Shown one piece after another: positions 27,301 through 33,500 of a stretch of 64,000 nt of DNA. Both the position numbers and the translations under genes were made by a program. The stretch comes from Myxococcales bacterium. Lineage in GTDB: Bacteria; Myxococcota_A; Polyangia; Haliangiales; Haliangiaceae. The first letter of the stretch is position 1; the number at the start of each line of letters is the position of its first letter. The notes below the pieces were generated by a model. That model ran no database searches. It was given only the letters and a program-made list of their open reading frames with translations, and had not been told where the DNA came from. The DNA lies in NCBI GenBank assembly GCA_016706545.1, contig JADJJK010000034.1, positions 1-64,000 on the forward strand. The letters run 5' to 3'.

Positions 27301-28127
27301 TCGGCGAGCCTGCACATCAGCTCGTCCTCTCCGACCATGGAGATCGGGCCATCGCCATCGCGCCGCGTGGACACGCGCGCCGCCTGGCCAAGGTAGATCT
27401 CCTGGCCCGACGCGCCCGCCCCTGGTGCGATGTCCCCTTCGACGCGCATGCCGCTACCTACGATGGCCGCACCTGGTTCGTCGGCCACCGCGACACCGTG
27501 TTCGCCATCGAGGCGGACGCCAGTGGATGGGAGCACTCCTGGAAGGTGGACCATCCCGGCAACGACGTCCGAGCGCTCGCCCGCAGCTCGTCGTCACTGA
27601 CCGCGTGGTTTCGCGACGAGCTATGGACCTACGAGTTGCCCTCGCTCACCTTGCGCACCCGCGCGCCACAGAGAGACTTCGCCGTCCTCTCAGGGGCTCC
27701 GTCGCCTGCCGGAGTCTTCCTCGGCTGGACCCCTCGCAAGGAACAAGATCCCGCCTTGCAGCGAAAAGACGGCCTGCGCGCGCACCTGGTGGATCTGCAG
27801 TGCGAGCTTGGGCTACGGCCCCCGGGGCGGCCAGACGACGCCTTTGACCCGATCTTCCAGTCCCTTGACGAGCTGGTCGCTCGCTTGCCTCCGCCGGTCC
27901 TCTCCGACAACTGGTGCGCGGTCCCCATCTGCCACCCTGGCAGCACCAGCATCTCCTTGTACACGATGGCCCACTCTGACCCGAGCCTCCTCCTGTCGCT
28001 GGAGGGCCCGGGGTGCGCGGTCGGCGTGCGCTTCTGCGAAGACCAACTCCTGTGCTTTGACACCTGGGGGCGCGTCCTCGCCCTGTCGCTCGCCACCGGT
28101 GAGCTGACTTGTCAGCTCTGCCTGTGA
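24387..28127 (+). CDS. Pseudo-PP2C and beta-propeller protein of MoxR ternary system
   Basis: 1,246 residues; the start MTAPELHHTMYRG overlaps the previous stop by ATGA. Residues 1-180 are a beta-rich N-terminal domain, and about 190-600 are helical and partly repeat-like (FEILRQRYRAAFERLRAHGE, EKAAFVLAELLHANEEAVQF). Residues about 616-850 follow the PP2C phosphatase fold (GTTLVLAHVGTTRGYLLREG, LTQLTRDDTLLEQL, LQRGDILMLCSE), but metal-binding positions are changed: GDSR is GTTR, SDG is SEP, DGMGGH is FALGHM, and the NED motif is absent. It is therefore probably catalytically dead. Residues about 930-1246 form another beta-propeller (LLPDGKLLLALGEAGACVVT, HQLVLSDHGDRAIAIAPRGH, TYDGRTWFVGHRDTVFAIEA). 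Likely a large sensor or scaffold partner of the upstream MoxR ATPase. Confidence 0.75.
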   Translation: MTAPELHHTMYRGSVVAAGIVIETSLVPEALVRRRLMALAWAHHEAAPSVPGADLRVLEGDGFVVALFSREVRLDCATVGGAPLVRHGTLWTTAPLAQPHEPPAQAGPERMLRLHGGRTHATALDELAPRELSTWLEVSSFTVLAVEPLGTPVTKPTQRQLPPALELRGRLDLRPSSESRAAAQALQLALRAPQRELRPAAGLAAGWASLRGLATALWHLGAGLRRRIKARVWLSRPGAVGNARPGAAEAQALPADQLAAPRGLWQRVRRQARALAARAILQTRLARLIGRRHAQYLSRLLEMFEDNRLDEALRHAIPLGDDTHTPQLPPSLGLPGPRESLAVDLAPRMASHSRVPLHEDLFEILRQRYRAAFERLRAHGEIEKAAFVLAELLHANEEAVQFLEHHGRLRLAAELAEARGLPPGLVIRQWVLAKDLARAVSLAQRTGAFAEAVLQLQRTHPVAADALRLAWAESLAKRGAYAGAVEVAWQLPNSRDHVKRWLGHAIAVGGPVGARMLIRQVWLFPETFAEVCQHQRELLRSPDTSRLTRHALAEELLQLPPRPELAILARPLLRRLLQDAEGQDRDGLSHRLVDATGDAVLRADLRAAWGAQPHPRGAVVVSARAIGQHGDCAMATLLDDGAAASAKRQRMAILESESAQRGVLLGVVAFALGHMPADTASVGARALEASVRRLRPSHHGDLGAATAALVTAMQQLGSQWYHERHGAQLRDPRAAKATLATVCGTTLVLAHVGTTRGYLLREGRLTQLTRDDTLLEQLRAARLAEGNPMSAQEMADFPHQGIITSLIGTSSTLAVSVTELALQRGDILMLCSEPVWTALTDEELAQLMHTDPTPKRSAEHLLRAALARGKPQVAIAVARFEGEVLPVPLPENTTRPPQLRHYTAPAHDAPHSLALQPLSSRSTPLSLCWPKAQRGSVPVLDAALLPDGKLLLALGEAGACVVTREGRVTARFGEPAHQLVLSDHGDRAIAIAPRGHARRLAKVDLLARRARPWCDVPFDAHAATYDGRTWFVGHRDTVFAIEADASGWEHSWKVDHPGNDVRALARSSSSLTAWFRDELWTYELPSLTLRTRAPQRDFAVLSGAPSPAGVFLGWTPRKEQDPALQRKDGLRAHLVDLQCELGLRPPGRPDDAFDPIFQSLDELVARLPPPVLSDNWCAVPICHPGSTSISLYTMAHSDPSLLLSLEGPGCAVGVRFCEDQLLCFDTWGRVLALSLATGELTCQLCL

Positions 28128-28215
28128 CAGCGAGAGGTACCAGCAAGCAGCGAGCCGTCGCACCATGGTGGAGAGAAACGCGATGACAGCGCCGGTGCGG
28201 CATTGGGAACTGGCT

Positions 28216-29233
28216 GTCAGCGCGACAGGGCGGCGTGCAAGGACAGCGCGGCGCGGGCCTCCTGGCCATCGCGCGCCAGGCCAAGCGCCAGGATCAACGC
28301 GGTGAGGCGGTCCGGCTCCGTCACCAGCTTCACCGCGCCCTCCTCTTGCGCGGTGAGCTCTCCGACCTTGGCGCGCGCCAGCTCCAGCGCTGCGCTTTGC
28401 CTACCCTCTTGTCGGCCCTCTTGCCGGCCCTCTGCGACGTACTTGCGAGCAAACTCGGTGCGGTACTCTGCGTGCTGCATGTCGGCCTCCAGCGCTCGCC
28501 GGAGCGGCTCCGGCAACGCATCCATGATCACGTCGTAATATAGCCTGGATCGCTCCTCGGGTAGGTCACAGATCCCGTGCAGCGCCGCCTGCGCCGCCGC
28601 GAGCGTCGGGTGCGCCAGCGCGCTGAGCACTCCCAGCTCAGGCAGCAGGCGGGCCGCCCGCGCCGATACTCGCCGCGGCACACGCCCGGGCGAGATCACC
28701 ACCGGGCGAAGCGCAAACCCTGGATGTCCCGTGCCGATCCGTCCTCGCGCCCACGCCGCCACCCGGGGCTCCAGCGCGATCACCATCAGCAGCACCGGAC
28801 AGCCAAGGCTCCGCCGCGCCGCCGTGACGTAGATCGGCCATGACAGCTCCTTGTCCGGATCGATCTGCCGCTGCACCTCCAGGATCACCGCGTGCATCGC
28901 GCGCCCCTGCTCGTCTCGGAAACACCGTCACCAGGTCCGCGCGATACTCCGTCGGCGCGATCTGCGACAGCTCCGCCGACGCCGCCTCCGCCGACGCCGC
29001 CTCGCCCAGCGCCCGCCGCAGCCGCGCAGGCAAGAGCCGCCGCACCAGTGCGCTCTGGTTGCGCATCAGCTCCACCACGATGTCGTGCGACAGCGACAGC
29101 ACCCCCTTGCCAGCAAGCCCTGTTCCGCCCGCGCGGCCTCGCGCAAGTGCCTGCAAGTCCACCCCTCGCCCTGCCTCGCTGGCCGGCTTCGTCCGCCTGC
29201 CGGACGCGCTGTCCGCCATCCGGCGGACGGCCA
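28216..29233. repeat. 1-kb direct repeat, copy A
   Basis: Nearly identical to 29306-30345 (copy B). It covers an Rpn-like gene and its 5' flank, including hairpin GTCCGCC-ATCC-GGCGGAC (29211-29228) and the 18-mer CGTCCGCCTGCCGGACGC (29190-29207). Copy A has three 12-base EGRQ-coding units, copy B has five. Confidence 0.9.
28217..29102 (-). pseudogene. Rpn/YhgA-like PD-(D/E)XK nuclease, copy A (frameshifted)
   Basis: The reading frame would start at the GTG at 29102 (V/M-LSLSHDIVVELMRNQSAL). One extra base in the GG at 28918-28919, compared with copy B, shifts the frame after YRADLVTVF. From MHAVILEVQ to the stop (28217) the rest is intact for 226 codons, with the nuclease core ILEVQ, RRSLGCPVLLMVIA, a LYYDVIMDALPEPLRRALEA helix and the EGRQEGRQEGRQ tail typical of this family. 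Such proteins are recombination-promoting-nuclease or transposase-associated PD-(D/E)XK enzymes. Copy A alone could make only the part lacking the N-terminal ~50 residues with the catalytic YRADL segment. Confidence 0.8.
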
Positions 29234-29305
29234 TGATAGAGCTCTCAGGGCGCGCTCCGCGGCGCCGATTGGCTGCCCGCGCTGCAACGCCGGCTACCCG
29301 CCGTC

Positions 29306-30345
29306 GTCAGCGCGGCAGGCGGCGTGCAATGACAGCGCGGCGCGGGCCCCTGGCCATCGCGCGCCAGGCCAAGCGCCAGGATCAACGCGGTGAGGCGGTC
29401 CGGCTCCGTCACCAGCTTCACCGCGCCCTCCTCTTGCGCGGTGAGCTCTCCGACCTTGGCGCGCGCCAGCTCCAGCGCTGCGCTTTGCCGGCCCTCTTGT
29501 CGGCCTTCTTGCCGGCCCTCTTGTCGGCCTTCTTGCCGGCCCTCTGCGACGTACTTGCGAGCAAACTCGGTGCGGTACTCTGCGTGCTGCATGTTGGCCT
29601 CCAGCGCTCGCCGGAGCGGCTCCGGCAACGCATCCATGATCACGTCGTAATATAGCCTGGATCGCCCTCGGGCGGGTCACAGATCCCGTGCAGCGCCGCC
29701 TGCGCCGCCGCGAGCGTCGGGTGCGCCAGCGCGCTGAGCACTCCCAGCTCAGGCAGCAGGCGGGCCGCCCGCGCCGATACTCGCCGCGGCACACGCCCGG
29801 GCGAGATCACCACCGGGCGAAGCGCAAACCCTGGATGTCCCGTGCCGATCCGTCCTCGCGCCCACGCCGCCACCCGAGGCTCCAGCGCGATCACCATCAG
29901 CAGCACCGGACAGCCAAGGCTCCGCCGCGCCGCCGTGACGTAGATCGGCCATGACAGCTCCTTGTCCTGATCGATCTGCCGCTGCACCTCCAGGATCACC
30001 GCGTGCATCGCGCGCCCCTGCCCGTCTCGAAACACCGTCACCAGGTCCGCGCGATACTCCGTCGGCGCGATCTGCGACAGCTCCGCCGACGCCGCCTCCG
30101 CCGACGCCGCCTCGCCCAGCGCCCGCCGCAGCCGCGCAGGCAAGAGCCGCCGCACCAGTGCGCTCTGGTTGCGCATCAGCTCCACCACGATGTCGTGCGA
30201 CAGCGACGGCACCCCCCTTGCCAAAGCAAGCCCTGTTCCCGCCCGCGCGGCCTCGCAAGTGCCTGCAAGTCCACCCCTCGCCCTACCTCGCTGGCCGGCT
30301 TCGTCCGCCTGCCGGACGCGCTGTCCGCCATCCGGCGGACGGCAC
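29306..30345. repeat. 1-kb direct repeat, copy B
   Basis: Second copy of the repeat at 28216-29233, separated from it by 72 bases. Most differences are single bases or single-base indels; the EGRQ tract has two more units. The hairpin GTCCGCC-ATCC-GGCGGAC is at 30323-30340 and the 18-mer at 30302-30319. Confidence 0.9.
29323..30212 (-). pseudogene. Rpn/YhgA-like PD-(D/E)XK nuclease, copy B (frameshifted twice)
   Basis: Starts at the GTG at 30212 behind AAGGGGG. The N-terminal part is intact (MPSLSHDIVVELMRNQSALV, TEYRADLVTVFRDGQGRAMH, AVILEVQRQIDQDKEL). Relative to copy A one base is missing near 29664-29666, so the frame ends as DPPEGDPGYITT at 29640. The rest continues in another frame (MIMDALPEPLRRALEANMQH, then five EGRQ units), and a second missing base near 29350 alters the last ~15 residues. 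The nuclease domain is present but the C-terminal helical region is lost. Its lesions are complementary to those of copy A. Confidence 0.8.
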
Positions 30346-30597
30346 ATCAGGGGAGCGGAACCCCGGCGCTCCTGAAAGCCAACCCCACCTGATCGCGCAG
30401 CAGGTCCCTGCACGACGCGAACGCCGAGCTGGTCCATGCGCCAGGCTCCCGCATCCAGGTCCCGGTCAAAGCGCGCAACCAAAGGTCAGCTTGGCGAGAA
30501 CCTCGACCGAGCCAGCGGACCCCATCGGTAGAGCTACCCTTCTCCCATCCTGGGTCCTGCGCCCACCGGAACGACGCGGCCGCAACAGCCGCGCGCG
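30346..30597. other. Non-coding stretch between repeat B and the OmpA gene stop
   Basis: An open minus-strand frame (VARFDRDLDAGAWRMDQLGV, VRVVQGPAARSGGVGF) runs into repeat B here and reads somewhat protein-like. It has no start signal or recognisable family, and may be a remnant of a disrupted gene. Confidence 0.35.
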
Positions 30598-33500
30598 CTA
30601 CTTCTCCATCGTCTCTTGCGTGGGCCCGGTGGGCCGCACCTCGACGCCGTCGGCTCCCAGGATGGTGAACTCGACGCGGCGGTTGCTGGCGCGGCCTTCC
30701 TTGGTGGTGTTGTCTGCCTTGGGCTGCTCTTCGCCGTAGCCCATGGCCTCCAGGCGCGCAGCGTCCACCCCCTGCTTCACCAGGTACACGCGCACCGCGT
30801 CGGCGCGGCGCTGAGACAGCGACTTGTTGTAGGCGTCGTTGCCCTGGTTGTCCGTGTGACCCTCGACCCGGATCTTGCTGATCTCCGGGTGCGCGTTGAG
30901 CACGCGCGCCACTTCATCGAGCAGCGAGTTCGAGCGCTTCTGGATCTCCGCGCGGTTGAGCGCGAAGTACACGATGTCGAGGATCTCGATCTTGCCCTCG
31001 GAGATCTTGACGCGCTGCTTGGCCTTGCAGCCCTGGTTGTCCACCTCGCCCGGCTCGTCCGGGCAGTTGTCGAGGCGGTCCACCACGGTGTCGCCGTCGC
31101 GGTCCGGATCCGGGCAGCCGCGCATGGCGGCCACGCCCGGCACCTCGCGGCAGGCGTCCTCGGTGTCGAGGATGCCATCCTGATCGTTGTCAGGCTCGGG
31201 ACAGCCGTTGCCGTCCTCGAAGGCGTCGATGTCCTCCGCGGTGTCCGGGCAGCCGTCGGCGGCGCCGATCACCTTGTCGCCGTCCGGATCATCCACATCT
31301 GGACAACCGTCGTCGTCCTGGAAGCCGTTCTTGGTCTCTGGCTCGGCCACGCAGCGATCATCCGGATCGAGCAGGCCATCGCCATCGCTGTCCACCACCC
31401 GTGGCGGCAGGACAGGCGCCTCCTTGGGCGCCCCACCGGTGGCCACCCGCACGCCCAGGAGCAAGCGCCAGTCCGGGGTGCCAAAGCCCTCCGCCACGCC
31501 AGCGCCGGCCGCGCCAAAGGCGCGCAGGTTGCGCGTCACATCGTAGCCGGCGCCCAGGCGCGCCTCGGCGTGGTTGCGGTTGAAGGCCCCCAGCACGTCA
31601 TCGGCGCCGGTGGCCACGTCAAACGTCCCGTCCACCTCGAAGGAATTGCTCCAGCGATAGGCCGCGCCGAGCTGGCCGAAGACCTCATCGTCCACCACCA
31701 GGTTGAGCGCCTGCGCCTTGGGCCGCGCGCGGTAGCCCATCGCGGCGGCCAGGCGGATGCCCACCGCGCGACCGCGCGACACCAGGAGCGCGGGGCTCGC
31801 GGTCACGCCGTCATCTCCGCCGTAGTCGTCGCTGGTGCTGGTGGGCAAGGTCACCCCGAGCATGAGCGCCAGCGACACCGGCGAGCGGCCGGACTGGCGC
31901 ACCAGCGTGACCTTGGGGGTCAAGCGCAGATCGCCCAGGCCAAAGCCGCTGAGATCGCCGGAGGGCGCAGCGCCCATCAGCGACCCCAGGTCATTGGACT
32001 GCGCCACGATGAGCGGCGCCGCCACCCCGAGCTCAAAGCGGTTCTTGAAGCGAACCGCCGCCACGAGATCGCCGCCGAGCCGGTTGGCCACCAGCGAACC
32101 CACCCGGTCGCCATCGCTCATGCGATAGACGTTCACCGGATCGTTGGCGTAGCCAAGCCACAACCCCAGGTCCACCGTCAAGTGGCCGTTCACCTCGGCC
32201 CACTCCACGCCAAGGATGCCATCGCGGTGTCCCGTGAGCTGAAAGCGCTCCGCCGAGTACTGGCTGGAGACCTGCGCCTGCGCCTGGCCCGCGGACGCCA
32301 ACATCGCCCCCGCCGCGCCAGCCGCCAGCGCGGTCGTCGCCGCGGTGCGCCGGCGCCGCCGCCCCATCGCCACCGCCGCCGCGACGAGCATCAGGCCAAG
32401 CCCCGCGCCGCCCGCGCCGCCGGAGGTGGAGCAGCCGCCACCGGACACGCCGAGCCCATCGTCGAAGCCGTCGTCGTTGTCGTCGCTGTCGCAGACGTCG
32501 CCCAGGCCGTCGTTGCCCTGGTCGCCCTGATCCGGGTTGGTGTCAGTGCGGCAGTTGTCCACGTTGTCGCCGATCATGTCGTTGTCGCTATCCGGATCCT
32601 GGAAGTCCGGCTTGCCGTCCTGATCGCCGTCCACCGGGTTGTGCGGATCGTCGCCGACCTCGATCTCGTCCTCGAGCCCGTCGTTGTCGGAGTCCTGATC
32701 GCGAGCGTCGGGAGTACCGTCCCCGTCGGTGTCGGTCGTGGGGTTGGCGCCGCCAAAGACCGGCGGCCCGGGATCCTGCGCGTCGGGCGTGCCGTCGCCG
32801 TCGCTGTCGTCGACCACATCGCGCATCCCGTCGCCGTCGCGATCCGGCCCATCGACCCGACCGTCGTCGTTGCTGTCCGCGGGACCGTCGCCGTTCTCCA
32901 CCACGTCGGGGATGCTGTCGCCGTCGCTGTCCAGATCGCGGTAGTCCGGGGTGCCGTCGTTGTCGGTGTCGGGCGGCACCGGGTACCCGCCCACGCCAAA
33001 GCCTCCAGAAGAGTCCGCCGAGCTTGGCGAGCCGTCGCGATCGGGATCGCCACCGTCGCACACGCCGTTGGCCGGCACGTCCGCGCAGCGCGTGCCGTTC
33101 TCCTGCCGGTCAGACAGGCCATCGTCGTCGCTGTCCAGATCGCGGAAGTCCGGGATGCCATCGCCGTCGGTGTCCACCGGCGGGGTGCGCGCCATGCCGC
33201 TGTCCGGCGTGGTCTCCACCGCGTTGCACAGGCCGTTGGCGCCGAAGCCCCCGGCGCAATCAATGAGGCCGTCGCCGTTGGCGTCCGGCTGGCCGTGACC
33301 AGCCTCGGCCACGTCGGGGAGGCCGTCGTTGTCGCTGTCGAGGTCGAGGTCGTCGGTCACGCCGTCGCCGTCGGTGTCCTTGCCGCGCTCCGTGGCGTCC
33401 GGGATGCCGTCGTTGTCGTCGTCGAGGTCGACGTTGTCCACCACGCCGTCGCCGTCGCGGTCCGGGCGGGTGCCAAAGCCGGGGAAGTCGTCCTCGCCAT

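Noticed and set aside
28216..30345. Insertion sequence or transposon bounded by the 1-kb repeats
   Set aside because: No transposase, terminal inverted repeats or target duplication flank the pair; a tandem gene duplication explains it.
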